Positions 31,706 to 41,107 are shown, counted from the stretch's first letter. The stretch is 64,000 nucleotides of DNA from Bhargavaea sp. CC-171006 (GCF_009761675.1 NZ_QUZH01000027.1:124001-188000); one strand, 5' to 3'. Translations and numbers: made by a program. Notes: generated by a model not told the origin, from the sequence alone.

Positions 31706-33640
31706 TTAATCTTTTCTTTCAGGCCCGGCATAAAGGTGGAGTGTTCCCGATTCTTCCAGGAGGGTCCCCTGCTCCGGCAGCTGCCGGATGACGGTTCCGC
31801 CTTTTGATCCGTGCCATTCCAGTTTCACAGTGTACAGCATCTGTCTGATTTCGTCATATGTTTTTCCTGTCAGGTCAGGAACACGGATCTGGACGGGATC
31901 GCCCCATCGGTATTCCCGCTCCAGCTGACCTTTCCTGGGTCCGATTCCGCGGACCGCAGCAACATCGCCGATGATCCTGCCGACAATCGGAGCCGAGATC
32001 GTTCCGCCGAACTGGACCTCATTTTTCGGGCTATCCACCGCTACATATACCAACACATCCGGATCGTCTGCCGGAGCAAAGCCGATAAAGGATACGATGT
32101 AGTCACCCTCCTTATAGCGGCCGTCCTCAACCTTCTGTGCAGTACCTGTTTTCCCGGCAACGCGCAGGCCGTCGACGAACGCATTTCGTCCGGAACCGTT
32201 TGCGACGACAGATTCCAGCGATTCACGAACTTTCTTGGACGTTTCTTCGCTGATCACCCGGCGTTTTTCTTCCGGGCCATACTCCTTGATCGGCTCGCGT
32301 GTTTCCGGATCCAGCACACGGCTTACGACATAGGGTTTCATGATCTTTCCCCCGTTGACGGCTGCCGCCACTGCCTGCACCTGCTGGATCGGCGTGACGG
32401 AGATTCCCTGACCGAACGAGGTAGTCGCATGTTCTACCGGTCCGAACGCCTCTTCCGAAAACAGGATGCCGGACGCCTCGCCGGCAATTCCGGAACCGGT
32501 GCTTGCTCCGAAACCGAAATCCCGGATATATTTCATGAGCTTATCTTTCCCGACCCGCTGGCCGAGTTCGATGAACCCCGGGTTGCATGAATTCTCGACG
32601 ACTTCAAGGAAAGTCTGGGAACCGTGTCCTTCGCGCTTCCAGCAACGCAGACGGGCTCCTTCCACGAGGGCATAGCCCGGGTCATGGAAGTGGTCTTCCT
32701 CAAGGTTCACCTTCCCCTCTTCAAGCGCCGCGGCCAGTGTGATGATCTTGAAAGTGGATCCCGGTTCGAATGTCATCCAAACCGGCAGGTTCCTGTTAAA
32801 AATGGACGGGTCGACGGAGGCATAGTCCGCCGGGTTGAAATTCGGGGAGGAGGCGAGGGCGAGAATCTCTCCCGTGTCAGGATCCATGACGATCGACAGC
32901 GCCTGTGCAGCATCATACTTCAGCATGGCCTGCTCAAGTTCACGCTCCACAATTTCCTGGATGCGCACATCGATTGTCAGTTCCACATTGGCACCTCCCC
33001 CGCCTTCGACCCAGCCGTCCGCGACATGGGGCAGCGGGTTGCCTTTGGCATCGGTAAACAGCCGGACCTTTTCCCCTTTTCCGGAAAGCATCTTGTCGTA
33101 CGCATACTCGATTCCTGCCAGCCCCTGGTTGTCATATCCGGTAAAACCGACGAGTCGGGAAAGCATATCGCCATAAGGATAGTCCCTTACATAGTCGACG
33201 CCCGTATAGAGCCCGGGGATCCCTATCTTGCCTATCTGCACGGCAGTCTTATAGGGGATGTTCTTGCCTTCAGGCGCGAGTTTAATGATAGACGCTCTTT
33301 TCGACATTTGCTCTTCCAATTTTTTCGGATCCGCATCGATCAGTGGTGCAAGTTCTTTTGCGGCACCGGGAATATCCCGGTTCTGGGATGGCATGAAGTA
33401 GAGAGTGGGCGCAATCCGATTCCCGATGATGCGGTTGCCGTTCCGGTCCAGGATTTCTCCTCTCTTCCCGGCAAACGGAAGCTCCCGATCCCAGTTTTCC
33501 ATCGCCTTTTCGGTCAATTCGGCATTGCGGACAACCTGGACATGGAACAGTTTCGCTAGCAGTGCGGCAAACAGGACTGCGAGGACGAGAAAGGCCAGAC
33601 GGAGCCTTTTTCTCATCCGGGCTTCGATAAAGCGTCGCAC
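31706..33640 (-). CDS. spoVD: SpoVD-type class B penicillin-binding protein
   Basis: Transpeptidase for spore cortex synthesis, partner of SpoVE. One N-terminal membrane anchor (about 10-30), a PBP dimer domain (RGEILDRNGNRI), then the transpeptidase with catalytic STFK (GSTFKI), SCN and KTGT, and one C-terminal PASTA domain (IRVPDLTGKTYDEIR). 644 residues. It starts at a GTG with GGTGGGG upstream. Confidence 0.93.
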   Translation of the reverse strand: MRRFIEARMRKRLRLAFLVLAVLFAALLAKLFHVQVVRNAELTEKAMENWDRELPFAGKRGEILDRNGNRIIGNRIAPTLYFMPSQNRDIPGAAKELAPLIDADPKKLEEQMSKRASIIKLAPEGKNIPYKTAVQIGKIGIPGLYTGVDYVRDYPYGDMLSRLVGFTGYDNQGLAGIEYAYDKMLSGKGEKVRLFTDAKGNPLPHVADGWVEGGGGANVELTIDVRIQEIVERELEQAMLKYDAAQALSIVMDPDTGEILALASSPNFNPADYASVDPSIFNRNLPVWMTFEPGSTFKIITLAAALEEGKVNLEEDHFHDPGYALVEGARLRCWKREGHGSQTFLEVVENSCNPGFIELGQRVGKDKLMKYIRDFGFGASTGSGIAGEASGILFSEEAFGPVEHATTSFGQGISVTPIQQVQAVAAAVNGGKIMKPYVVSRVLDPETREPIKEYGPEEKRRVISEETSKKVRESLESVVANGSGRNAFVDGLRVAGKTGTAQKVEDGRYKEGDYIVSFIGFAPADDPDVLVYVAVDSPKNEVQFGGTISAPIVGRIIGDVAAVRGIGPRKGQLEREYRWGDPVQIRVPDLTGKTYDEIRQMLYTVKLEWHGSKGGTVIRQLPEQGTLLEESGTLHLYAGPERKD

Positions 33641-33702
33641 ATTTTCCCCACCTTACGTTTTTCTTACAACGTATGACAGGCCTGCAGGTGCTATTCAGAC
33701 GC

Positions 33703-35919
33703 TTAGTCCAGCGGAAGTTGCTCTTCCTCCTGATCTTCTCCCTGTCCGGATACGGCGGCTCCCTCCTCCGGGGTTTCAAGCTGAATGACCACCGGAGCAG
33801 AGGTATCCCCTTCTGATCCGGGAGAAACGCTCTGCGATACGGCATAGCCCTCGCCGCTCATCTCAATCTGGATCCCGGTCATGGATGCGTAAGCAAGTAT
33901 GGTTCGCTTTGGCCATCCGGTAAAGTCCGGTATGATCGCTTCACCTTCCGTCTGGAGCAGAACGACGCTTTCCGGAAGGACCGGTGTCCCTTCTGCAGGG
34001 AACTGGGCAACGACTTTCCCTCCGTCGCCTGTAGAAATTGGACGGATATCGTTTTCCGAGAGTTCTGCAGATGCTGAATCTGCTTTCTGACCGGCAAACT
34101 CAGGAAGCCGGTAAGCCGCTCCTGCAGCCTGTTCCTCATCAGGACGGATATTGAGGTGTTTCAGGCTGTTTTCCATGACCGGCTTGAATATTTTCGATAC
34201 CGGGATGGAACCGTACTCTCCGGCAGGGATTTTCGGCCGGTGGACGTTCACATAGACGATCAGCTGTGGGTCGTCTGCCGGCGCCATGCCGAGGAATCCG
34301 TACAGGAGATTGTTCGTTCCTCTGAGATAACCGCCCTTGCCGTCCGGGATCTGGGCAGTTGCTGTTTTCCCGGCGACAGAATAGTCGTTTAACTTAAAGA
34401 TCTTTCCTGTCCCTTTCTCGGAGGTGATGGTCGATTCCATCATCTCCAGCACTGTTTCCGCGGTTTCCCCGGAAATCGGCTGGGCCTTTGTCTCAGGCTG
34501 GCCTTCCCTGAGCACTTTGCCTGTGTTCGGATCCTTGATTTCCCGGATCATATAGGGTTGCATCATTTTTCCGCCGTTTGCAACTGCAGTGGCGGCCTGC
34601 ACCATCTGGATGGGAGTGACGGTCGATCCCTGCCCGTAAGACGTAGTCAGCCGCTCGACGGGTCCAACATCGTTCAGGCTCCCGGACGCTTCTCCCGGGA
34701 GGTCGATGCCGGTTTTCTGCCCGAAGCCGAAGTTCCGGAAATGATTCATCATCTCCTTCCCGCCCATCCGCTCCAGAAGGTTCGCCATCGAGACGTTGGA
34801 GGAGCGCTGGAAGCCTTCCCTGAAGGAGATCCATCCCCATCCTTCCCGTTTATGGTCGTAGATGGTCGTGTCATAGATGGAGTAACTTCCTGACTTGAAA
34901 TAGTCGTCCGGCTTCCAGACTCCTTCCTCGATCGCAGCAGCGAGGGTGAAGATCTTCATCGTCGATCCCGGCTCGATCGTGTACTGGACAGCCTCATTCA
35001 GCCAGTTGGAGGACAGCCCTTCCCTCGTCCCGGGATCGAATGTCGGCCGCTGGCTCATTGCAAGGATCTCCCCCGTCTTCGGATTGGCGACGATCACCGA
35101 CATCCGCTCGGGGGAATACTCTTGCTCCACCTGCTTCATGGAATCCTCCACAAAGTTCTGGATCGTCTTGTCGATGGTCAGCTTGATATTCGCGCCATCC
35201 TCCGGAGGGGTCACCTGCTTTTCGGCACTGGGCAGCAGATAGCCCCATGTGTCACTGTCGTAGGCCATCTTTCCATCTTTACCGGAAAGCAGTTCGTCAT
35301 AGGTCTTTTCAAGACCCATCTGCCCGATCGTCTTCATAGACCCGTCTTCCTGCTCCTTCTTCTGCGCAAAGCCGATCAGGTGCGAGGCAAACGGCCCGTT
35401 TGGATAAAAGCGTTTCTTGTCTTTCACGAACTGAATGCCCGGGAGGTCGAGCGCCTCGATCTTCTTCATCTTATCATGGCTCAAATCCCTTCCTGCCGGC
35501 CCGAATTCCACTTGGTACACACCGGGATCATCCTGGCGGTTCAGCCGATCCAGAATTTCTTCCTCGCTCATGTCGATATGCTCTGCCAGAGCCCGGGCCG
35601 TCTTTTCCCGATCGATGACATGGAGCCAATCCTCATCTTTGACGTCTTTGCTCGCCTTCTCGGAAAGAACTGCAATCAGCTTGTAGCTCACGGTATCTTC
35701 CGCAATCGGATTTCCCGAACGGTCAACTATCTTGCCCCGGTCTGCACTCAGTACCTGTTCCCTTTCGTATTTTGCCTGGGCCATTGCCCGGAGCGGCTGA
35801 CCTTCGGCTTCGCCAGTCACCTGAATGTATAGGAATCTTGAGAATAAAAGGAAAAAGAGCCCCCCATAGACGCAAAACATCAGGAAGGCTCCCCATTGGA
35901 AACGAAACTTCTTTTTCAT
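33703..35919 (-). CDS. pbpB: PBP2B-type class B penicillin-binding protein, divisome transpeptidase
   Basis: Septal transpeptidase with an N-terminal anchor (about 11-30), dimerisation domain (DRGKIVDRSGNPI), transpeptidase and two C-terminal PASTA domains (about 605-720). Catalytic STMK is at 319-322 and SSN follows. The third motif, normally KTGT, reads Lys518-Thr-Ala520-Thr: Ala replaces the conserved Gly (codon GCA at 34360-34362). 738 residues. It overlaps the ftsL end by four bases. Confidence 0.94.
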   Translation of the reverse strand: MKKKFRFQWGAFLMFCVYGGLFFLLFSRFLYIQVTGEAEGQPLRAMAQAKYEREQVLSADRGKIVDRSGNPIAEDTVSYKLIAVLSEKASKDVKDEDWLHVIDREKTARALAEHIDMSEEEILDRLNRQDDPGVYQVEFGPAGRDLSHDKMKKIEALDLPGIQFVKDKKRFYPNGPFASHLIGFAQKKEQEDGSMKTIGQMGLEKTYDELLSGKDGKMAYDSDTWGYLLPSAEKQVTPPEDGANIKLTIDKTIQNFVEDSMKQVEQEYSPERMSVIVANPKTGEILAMSQRPTFDPGTREGLSSNWLNEAVQYTIEPGSTMKIFTLAAAIEEGVWKPDDYFKSGSYSIYDTTIYDHKREGWGWISFREGFQRSSNVSMANLLERMGGKEMMNHFRNFGFGQKTGIDLPGEASGSLNDVGPVERLTTSYGQGSTVTPIQMVQAATAVANGGKMMQPYMIREIKDPNTGKVLREGQPETKAQPISGETAETVLEMMESTITSEKGTGKIFKLNDYSVAGKTATAQIPDGKGGYLRGTNNLLYGFLGMAPADDPQLIVYVNVHRPKIPAGEYGSIPVSKIFKPVMENSLKHLNIRPDEEQAAGAAYRLPEFAGQKADSASAELSENDIRPISTGDGGKVVAQFPAEGTPVLPESVVLLQTEGEAIIPDFTGWPKRTILAYASMTGIQIEMSGEGYAVSQSVSPGSEGDTSAPVVIQLETPEEGAAVSGQGEDQEEEQLPLD

Positions 35920-36293
35920 TGCCCAGGCACGACCTTCACGTTTTTCTCATTGAGCGACAGGCCGAGCTCGCGGGCTTTGCCCCAGATGCGCTCGTAGGTC
36001 GATTTCTCGCTCACTTGAATGGACAAATCATGATTTTGCTTGGCCGTTTCCGTGATATCGGATTGGATCAGCTGGATCTCCTTGTTCACCTCGTTGAGGG
36101 ATGACTGCGCCTGAAGAAGGATAACCGCAAACATGGCCACAGCGGCGACAAACGCTACGAACAGCGTTTTTTCACCTTTTGTGAACCATTTTTTTCTGCG
36201 TTCCGGTTGTATCTCCGGCGCGGGTGCCGGTACACGGGTGATCTCGGGTTCCTGTATGTAAGCATGGTCAAACTTGCGTGCTTCAAGCGCCAT
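35916..36293 (-). CDS. ftsL: FtsL, small bitopic division protein
   Basis: 125 residues: a cytoplasmic N-terminus with a Pro/Glu stretch, one membrane span at about 43-62 (TLFVAFVAAVAMFAVILL), and an extracytoplasmic leucine-zipper-like coil ending ELGLSLNEKNVKVVPGQ. FtsL forms a complex with DivIB and DivIC that recruits PBP2B. The position between rsmH and pbpB is diagnostic. Confidence 0.93.
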   Translation of the reverse strand: MALEARKFDHAYIQEPEITRVPAPAPEIQPERRKKWFTKGEKTLFVAFVAAVAMFAVILLQAQSSLNEVNKEIQLIQSDITETAKQNHDLSIQVSEKSTYERIWGKARELGLSLNEKNVKVVPGQ

Positions 36294-36348
36294 CGTAACT
36301 AGTCCCCCTTGGATTGTTTTTTCTCGTTTTCTTTATGTGTGTCAAGTT

Positions 36349-37284
36349 TTATCTCTGTTTTTCTGCGATTCTCAGTTTTGCCGAATGGGATCTGTTGTTG
36401 TTCTCCAGTTCCTCTTCGGTAGGCAGGATCGGCTTGCGTGTGATCAGCTTCAGCTCGGGTTCCATTCCTTCGGGAATCACCGGGAGGTTCGGAGGCAGAT
36501 CGGGCAGCGAGGATGCTTCCTTGAACATCGTCTTGACCAGCCGGTCCTCCAGCGAGTGGAACGTGATGACACTGATCCGTCCTTCCTTGTTCAGAAGGCC
36601 GATTGCATCCTGCAGCGAGTCCTCTGCCGCCCCCAGTTCGTCATTCACCGCGATCCGGATGGCCTGGAAGATCCGTTTTGCAGGATGTCCGCCCTTTCTT
36701 CTTGCCGCCGCAGGAATGCCTGCCTTGATCAGTTCCACGAGTTCAAAGGTGGTCCGGATCGGTTGATCCTTTCTCGCTTCTTCAATCTTCCTCGCGATCT
36801 GTTTGGAGAATTTCTCTTCGCCGTAGCGGTAGAATATGCGGACCAAGTCCCCGTATGCCCATTCATTTACCACTTCATAGGCACTGAGAGGGGCGCTTTG
36901 ATCCATTCTCATATCAAGCGGTGCATCATAGCGGTAGCTGAAACCCCGCTCCGGGGTGTCGAATTGGGGCGAAGAAACTCCCAGGTCATAAAGCACACCA
37001 TCCACGCCGGTAATTCCCAATTGTCCGAGTTCTTCCTTCAGGTAGCGGAAGTTCGATCTGACGAATGTAATCTTGTCCAGGTGGTCGGCAAGGCGCTCAC
37101 GGGCATGGCGGATGGCGGTCTCATCCTGATCGAAACAGATGAGCCTTCCGCCCTCTCCAAGTTGCTGCACAAGATATTCACTATGGCCGCCGCCGCCGAG
37201 TGTGCAGTCGACATAGAGGCCGTCCGGCCGGACGTTCAGTCCGTCGACTGTCTCTTTCAGCAGCACGGTCACATGATCGAACAT
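36349..37284 (-). CDS. rsmH: 16S rRNA (cytosine(1402)-N4)-methyltransferase
   Basis: SAM-dependent methyltransferase, also called MraW. The SAM site [15 protein letters not shown] is near residues 26-40, with later motifs [15 protein letters not shown] and [12 protein letters not shown]. 311 residues. Second gene of the dcw cluster, 27 bases after mraZ. Confidence 0.97.
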   Translation of the reverse strand: MFDHVTVLLKETVDGLNVRPDGLYVDCTLGGGGHSEYLVQQLGEGGRLICFDQDETAIRHARERLADHLDKITFVRSNFRYLKEELGQLGITGVDGVLYDLGVSSPQFDTPERGFSYRYDAPLDMRMDQSAPLSAYEVVNEWAYGDLVRIFYRYGEEKFSKQIARKIEEARKDQPIRTTFELVELIKAGIPAAARRKGGHPAKRIFQAIRIAVNDELGAAEDSLQDAIGLLNKEGRISVITFHSLEDRLVKTMFKEASSLPDLPPNLPVIPEGMEPELKLITRKPILPTEEELENNNRSHSAKLRIAEKQR

Positions 37285-37311
37285 GTCCGTTCCCTTCTTT
37301 CATCGGTAGGT

Positions 37312-37743
37312 TTAAATGTCAAAGTCAATGAGGTTTTCGGCGATTTCGTTGAAGGAGTCTTCCGATTCCTCGAAATATCCTTCCCAGGCTTCCTTGGCCC
37401 AGATCTCGATTCGGCTGGAAACCCCGAGCACGACGCAATCCTTCTCAAGGCCGGCATAACTCAAAAGGTTCGCAGGTAAATTGACGCGTCCCTGCTTATC
37501 GAGTTCCACCTCAGTTGCCCCCGAGAAGAAGAATCGGGTGAATGCACGGGCATCTTTTTTGGTGACAGGCAAAGCTTTCAGCTTTTCTTCAAGCTTTTTC
37601 CACTCGTCCATGGTATAGGCGAACAGGCATTTATCCAATCCGCGGGTAACGACGAATCCGCCGTCCAGATCATCGCGGAACTTTGCCGGAATGATCAGCC
37701 GGCCTTTTGCATCAACCGTATGCTGATATTCGCCCATGAACAT
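37312..37743 (-). CDS. mraZ: MraZ, transcriptional regulator of the dcw cluster
   Basis: 143 residues with two AbrB-like SpoVT/MraZ repeats; conserved motifs [20 protein letters not shown] at the N-terminus and [20 protein letters not shown] in the second half. It forms rings that bind repeated GTGG boxes in its own promoter. Such boxes are visible upstream (37770-37799), so the cluster is probably autoregulated. Confidence 0.97.
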   Translation of the reverse strand: MFMGEYQHTVDAKGRLIIPAKFRDDLDGGFVVTRGLDKCLFAYTMDEWKKLEEKLKALPVTKKDARAFTRFFFSGATEVELDKQGRVNLPANLLSYAGLEKDCVVLGVSSRIEIWAKEAWEGYFEESEDSFNEIAENLIDFDI

Positions 37744-37769
37744 GTGCCTTCACCCCACATCGTAAACTT

Positions 37770-37799
37770 AATGTACCACATCCCCCCACTTTCCTCCAC
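37770..37799 (-). promoter_or_regulatory. MraZ-box array and -10 region of the dcw operon
   Basis: Minus-strand direct repeats with a strict 10-base period: GTGGAGGAAA, GTGGGGGGAT, GTGGTACATT. They contain the AAAGTGG core known for MraZ operators. The last unit includes TACATT preceded by TG one base away, resembling an extended -10 box, so MraZ binding would cover the promoter. Confidence 0.7.
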
Positions 37800-37821
37800 C
37801 CGTTTTTGCAAATCTCTTATA

Positions 37822-38025
37822 TTACAATTTGGTAACGGAAAATGTGGATCCGGCCGAGTTCATTTCTATATCGGATTTAAGCTGCACCGCCTTCACATAA
37901 GGGCTAAATCGACCATAAAGAAACCGGGTATTCCAGCCAGCAAAGTCAACCCGGAACGCTTCATCTCGACTTCCATTACCTGTAAGAGCAGTTTGTCCAT
38001 CCACGGCTTTCTTATATACGGGCAA
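37822..38025 (-). CDS. Doubtful 67-residue hypothetical ORF upstream of mraZ
   Basis: An open frame with a TTG start and no clear ribosome site, upstream of the dcw promoter. The product (PVYKKAVDGQTALTGNG... ending SVTKL) has no motif I recognise. It could be a pseudogene fragment or leader sequence. It is listed because it fills most of an otherwise empty spacer. Confidence 0.2.
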   Translation of the reverse strand: MPVYKKAVDGQTALTGNGSRDEAFRVDFAGWNTRFLYGRFSPYVKAVQLKSDIEMNSAGSTFSVTKL

Positions 38026-38027
38026 AT

Positions 38028-38056
38028 AAAAAACACCGCCTCATGAAAGGCGGTGC
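38028..38056 (-). terminator. Terminator of bshC
   Basis: Minus-strand hairpin CACCGCC/GGCGGTG (38034-38040, 38049-38055) followed by six T, about 22 bases after the bshC stop. Confidence 0.85.
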
Positions 38057-38077
38057 CAGTCGATCCAATATGGTGAT

Positions 38078-39694
38078 TCAAAGACGGACGATGTGATGAT
38101 CCCCCGGATGTCCGGCCAGAGATGACGAAAGGTCGGCAATAAAGTCGGGACCGTATTCGTTCATGTACTGGAATGGGGTGAACTTCCGCTCCTGGTAGCC
38201 GCCCTCCGGCAGCAGTTCCGCTTCAAGGCGGCTGTACCTTCGTATCGCCGTCTCATGTTCGAGAAGGACCGATTCACGAATCTTTTCTCTCAGGTAGTTG
38301 AACTGCCGTTCATGAAACCCGATATTTCTCGCAATCAGTTCCTGGACATCTCTGCCCTTGGATTCCAGGGAGGACGAAAGCTCACGGTATCCTGCCTTCA
38401 GCTGTTCTTCCATTTCCGCAATCCGGCCGGCCGCTTCGCGGTCGCTGATCCGTTCGATGAACGACTGTTTTTCTTCTTCAGCCTTGCCGGCCAGCACATC
38501 TTCTGCAGTCAGGCCGGTCTCCTTGAGAAGGCCCGCTGTCAGGCGGCTGATAATGGTCAGGGACTGACGGGGAACGACGACCGGCATACGGATACCCATC
38601 TCTCGGAACGCAGGCCGCAACAGTGACCAGTAGGCGATTTCTCCGGGACCTCCGACAAACGTCAGTACAGGAATAATCAGGTCCTGCATGACCGGTCTGG
38701 TGACAACGTTATTGCTGAGCCGCTCAGGATGCGCGCGGGCGATATCCGCCAGGTCTTCTTCGGAAAACGAGAAGCCAGACTGGCTGTTGACAAATCGACC
38801 GCCCTCCCGTCTGAGAAGGAACCGTTCTCCGGAGTCCACGTAGAACAGATGTGCATCCTCCTCTTCCGCACCTAGCGGACGGTCAAAGCCGTCATGCCCG
38901 AAGCGTTCCTCCGTTTCCGCCACCCCGGCTGCAATCCCGGCCGAACGGCTGACCATGTTTTCGAAATGGGGCGCTTCAAGCTGCCTGAGTGCAGGATCGG
39001 CCGCATCAATCAGCAGCAGCCCCTCTTCACTGAAGAGCCGTGCCATAAGCGCAGCAAAGAAAGAGGTAAAGGTCGAATTGCTTTTCAAACAGCCGAGAAC
39101 AGTATCAATCAGGCTTTCGGTATGTGCGGTTTCCCCAAAATCCCGGAAAACGCCCCGGATATACGATTCCATATCGGCGGGATCAAATAAAGTCTCCGAC
39201 GCCATTGTCTTAGCTCCGAACGGAACCGGGAATTGCCGTTTCACTGTACGATCATCCGCAATCGCATAGGCATGGTTGATTTCAAGGAGATCATGATCCT
39301 CCCCGGCAACCCAGAAAACAGGAACTACAGGCGTTCCCAGCTTTTCGCGGAGCCGGCGCGCTTCCGCGACGACGGACAGGGCTTTGTTCACTGAGTACAT
39401 CGGACCGGTCAGAAGTCCCGCCTGCTGTCCTCCGACGACTGCAGGAGCGCCTTCTTCAAGTTCCCTCAGATGGGTTTCCGCTTTAGCGGACAGACCTGCC
39501 TTTTCCATGAACCCCCGGATGATCCTGCCGAGTCCTTCACGGTCAAACGACCTGCTCTCGAGTTCCTTCAGCCTGGCAGAGTAGCCGGCTGCATCCGGAG
39601 TATAGTCAAAATATGTATGGATAAAATCCGGGTCGTTCAAATAGGCGTCCATCACTTTACCCGCCGGCCGGATGTCCAGTCGTTCAATTTCCAT
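38078..39694 (-). CDS. bshC: Bacillithiol synthase, cysteine-adding enzyme
   Basis: Adds Cys to GlcN-malate in the last step of bacillithiol synthesis, the low-molecular-weight thiol of Bacillales. 538 residues, the usual size. Recognisable features are VVGGQQAGLLTGPMYSVNKALS near residue 90 and PVFWVAGEDHDLLEINH near residue 132, a nucleotidyltransferase-like HxGH-type region, with a C-terminal coiled coil. It lies just upstream of mraZ, its conserved Bacillus position (yllA/bshC). Confidence 0.95.
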   Translation of the reverse strand: MEIERLDIRPAGKVMDAYLNDPDFIHTYFDYTPDAAGYSARLKELESRSFDREGLGRIIRGFMEKAGLSAKAETHLRELEEGAPAVVGGQQAGLLTGPMYSVNKALSVVAEARRLREKLGTPVVPVFWVAGEDHDLLEINHAYAIADDRTVKRQFPVPFGAKTMASETLFDPADMESYIRGVFRDFGETAHTESLIDTVLGCLKSNSTFTSFFAALMARLFSEEGLLLIDAADPALRQLEAPHFENMVSRSAGIAAGVAETEERFGHDGFDRPLGAEEEDAHLFYVDSGERFLLRREGGRFVNSQSGFSFSEEDLADIARAHPERLSNNVVTRPVMQDLIIPVLTFVGGPGEIAYWSLLRPAFREMGIRMPVVVPRQSLTIISRLTAGLLKETGLTAEDVLAGKAEEEKQSFIERISDREAAGRIAEMEEQLKAGYRELSSSLESKGRDVQELIARNIGFHERQFNYLREKIRESVLLEHETAIRRYSRLEAELLPEGGYQERKFTPFQYMNEYGPDFIADLSSSLAGHPGDHHIVRL

Positions 39695-39732
39695 GTCGAA
39701 AACCCCATTTGTATTCTTTAATCGAATCCGAT

Positions 39733-39738
39733 TATAGC
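39733..39738 (-). promoter_or_regulatory. Probable -10 box of bshC
   Basis: Perfect minus-strand TATAAT about 40 bases before the bshC start; the -35 region is weak (TTTATT at a 17-base spacing). Confidence 0.45.
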
Positions 39739-39768
39739 ATTCCCAATCAGCCTAATAAAAAATTCCGC

Positions 39769-40161
39769 TCAGCCTCCTGTGTAATCCGCAATCATGACCC
39801 CGATACCGATGACGAATGCGGCCATGTAGGCTGCAGAGAGGATCAGGAAAAGCAATCGCCAGATTTTCCTTAGGAGAGGGCCGATTTCCAGCTCACGCTC
39901 CGTCCTGCGTTCCCGGTAGGTCATGTAAAGTGCAAACACGATCACCGCGATGCCCAGATAGAATCCTATCCTGTAACCGGTAAAAGCCGCCACTACAGCC
40001 GGCACTGCCGGCAGCAGCAGAAATGTCGTAAAATCCGCGGCTCTGTTGAACCCCTTTGCAGGATCCTTGTACAGGCGGGTGAATACGGTGAAGAGAACCA
40101 TGAAAGCAACAGCCGGGAAGGCAATCAGAAACCCTGCCGTCCCAAAGAAGAAGTTAGCCAT
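39769..40161 (-). CDS. DUF3397 family membrane protein
   Basis: 130 residues with four hydrophobic segments (roughly 5-25, 43-62, 66-83, 105-126) and a charged loop RERRTERELE. It resembles the DUF3397 proteins found beside bshC in many Bacillales; function unknown. The ATG at 40161 has AAAGGAG upstream and lies inside the last codons of the panE-like gene, so the two are co-translated. Confidence 0.75.
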   Translation of the reverse strand: MANFFFGTAGFLIAFPAVAFMVLFTVFTRLYKDPAKGFNRAADFTTFLLLPAVPAVVAAFTGYRIGFYLGIAVIVFALYMTYRERRTERELEIGPLLRKIWRLLFLILSAAYMAAFVIGIGVMIADYTGG

Positions 40162-41059
40162 AGCGGAGTCCTCTCCTTTCCATTGAACGGACGAGGTCAT
40201 ACATCGCCGCCAAAATCGGAAGAGAGGCATCGCGATCCCGGGCAAGCGCTATGACACCGCCCATGATCGAATCGGCTTCCGTCTTTCTGCCCGCAATGAG
40301 ATCGGCCAGCATTGATGAAGTGTTATCCGCTGTATTCCGGCAGAGCGACAGCACTTCGTCCAGAGTCACTTCGTCCGCAGCCTCCGGAAATGCCGCAGTT
40401 ATTTCTGCATGCAGCCGCACAAGAAGTGCACGGAGGTCGGGGTCTTCTGCAAGCAATCCGTTTCTGACACCGGCAACAGCCGTCACCGGATTGATCAGAC
40501 AATTCTTTATGGCCTTTTTCAGGAGAAGCCGCTCCGGCTCCTCTTCCGCCGGGAAAACAGGAAAAGTTGGAGAATCCGCAGTCAGCAGCTGGTGGAAGGG
40601 GTGAAAATCACCGGAAACAGCCGAGATCCGGAGAGGACCCGCCCCGGTGTGCTCAACCGACCTGTGGCCCGTTTTCCTGGCTCCGTGCTCGACCGTCCCG
40701 AACGCAACCGGCCTGTCCCCAAAGCGGGAAGCCCAAGTCAGATGCCCCAACCCGTTCTGGATAAACAGCAGCGGTGACCGGCCCGTTATTCCGCCGGCTC
40801 CCGCAAGAAATGTCTCCAAGTCATATGATTTCATGGCCAATATGGTCAGACCGCCCTCTCCGGCAGCCTCAGGTCTCGCCGTCGCATCGACCCTGAAGAC
40901 TTTTTCTTCACTCCCTGCTGAAAGCAGGATCCCTTCATTTAGGATGGCAGCCGCCTGCTCCGCAGTCCTGGTGACCATCCGGATATCAAATCCAGCCTCG
41001 GCAAGGCGTGCGCCGATCAGCATCCCGACCGCTCCGGCTCCAGCTACATTGATCCTCAT
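40154..41059 (-). CDS. panE: 2-dehydropantoate 2-reductase family protein (YlbQ/PanE-like)
   Basis: NADPH-dependent ketopantoate reductase family, pantothenate and CoA pathway. The Rossmann motif GAGAVGMLIGARLAEAG is at the N-terminus and the family Lys/Asn in KKAIKNCLINPVTA near residue 187. 301 residues. The ATG at 41059 has AAGGAG seven bases upstream. The position matches B. subtilis ylbQ. Substrate identity is inferred from family and synteny. Confidence 0.88.
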   Translation of the reverse strand: MRINVAGAGAVGMLIGARLAEAGFDIRMVTRTAEQAAAILNEGILLSAGSEEKVFRVDATARPEAAGEGGLTILAMKSYDLETFLAGAGGITGRSPLLFIQNGLGHLTWASRFGDRPVAFGTVEHGARKTGHRSVEHTGAGPLRISAVSGDFHPFHQLLTADSPTFPVFPAEEEPERLLLKKAIKNCLINPVTAVAGVRNGLLAEDPDLRALLVRLHAEITAAFPEAADEVTLDEVLSLCRNTADNTSSMLADLIAGRKTEADSIMGGVIALARDRDASLPILAAMYDLVRSMERRGLRYG

Positions 41060-41081
41060 CGCCAAACTCCTTCCCCCAATG

Positions 41082-41107
41082 AAAAGGCCCGCCGGAGGGC
41101 AGGCCTT
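41082..41107 (-). terminator. Terminator of the acyl-CoA carboxylase cassette
   Basis: Minus-strand hairpin AAGGCCTGCC/GGCGGGCCTT followed by TTC, about 12 bases after the carboxyltransferase stop. Confidence 0.75.

Larger units (their letters stand above)
37744..38077. other. 334-bp spacer between bshC and mraZ
   Basis: Holds the MraZ boxes and promoter (37770-37799), the bshC terminator (38028-38056) and, between them, about 200 bases with no assigned function, containing a doubtful 67-codon frame. Confidence 0.7.
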
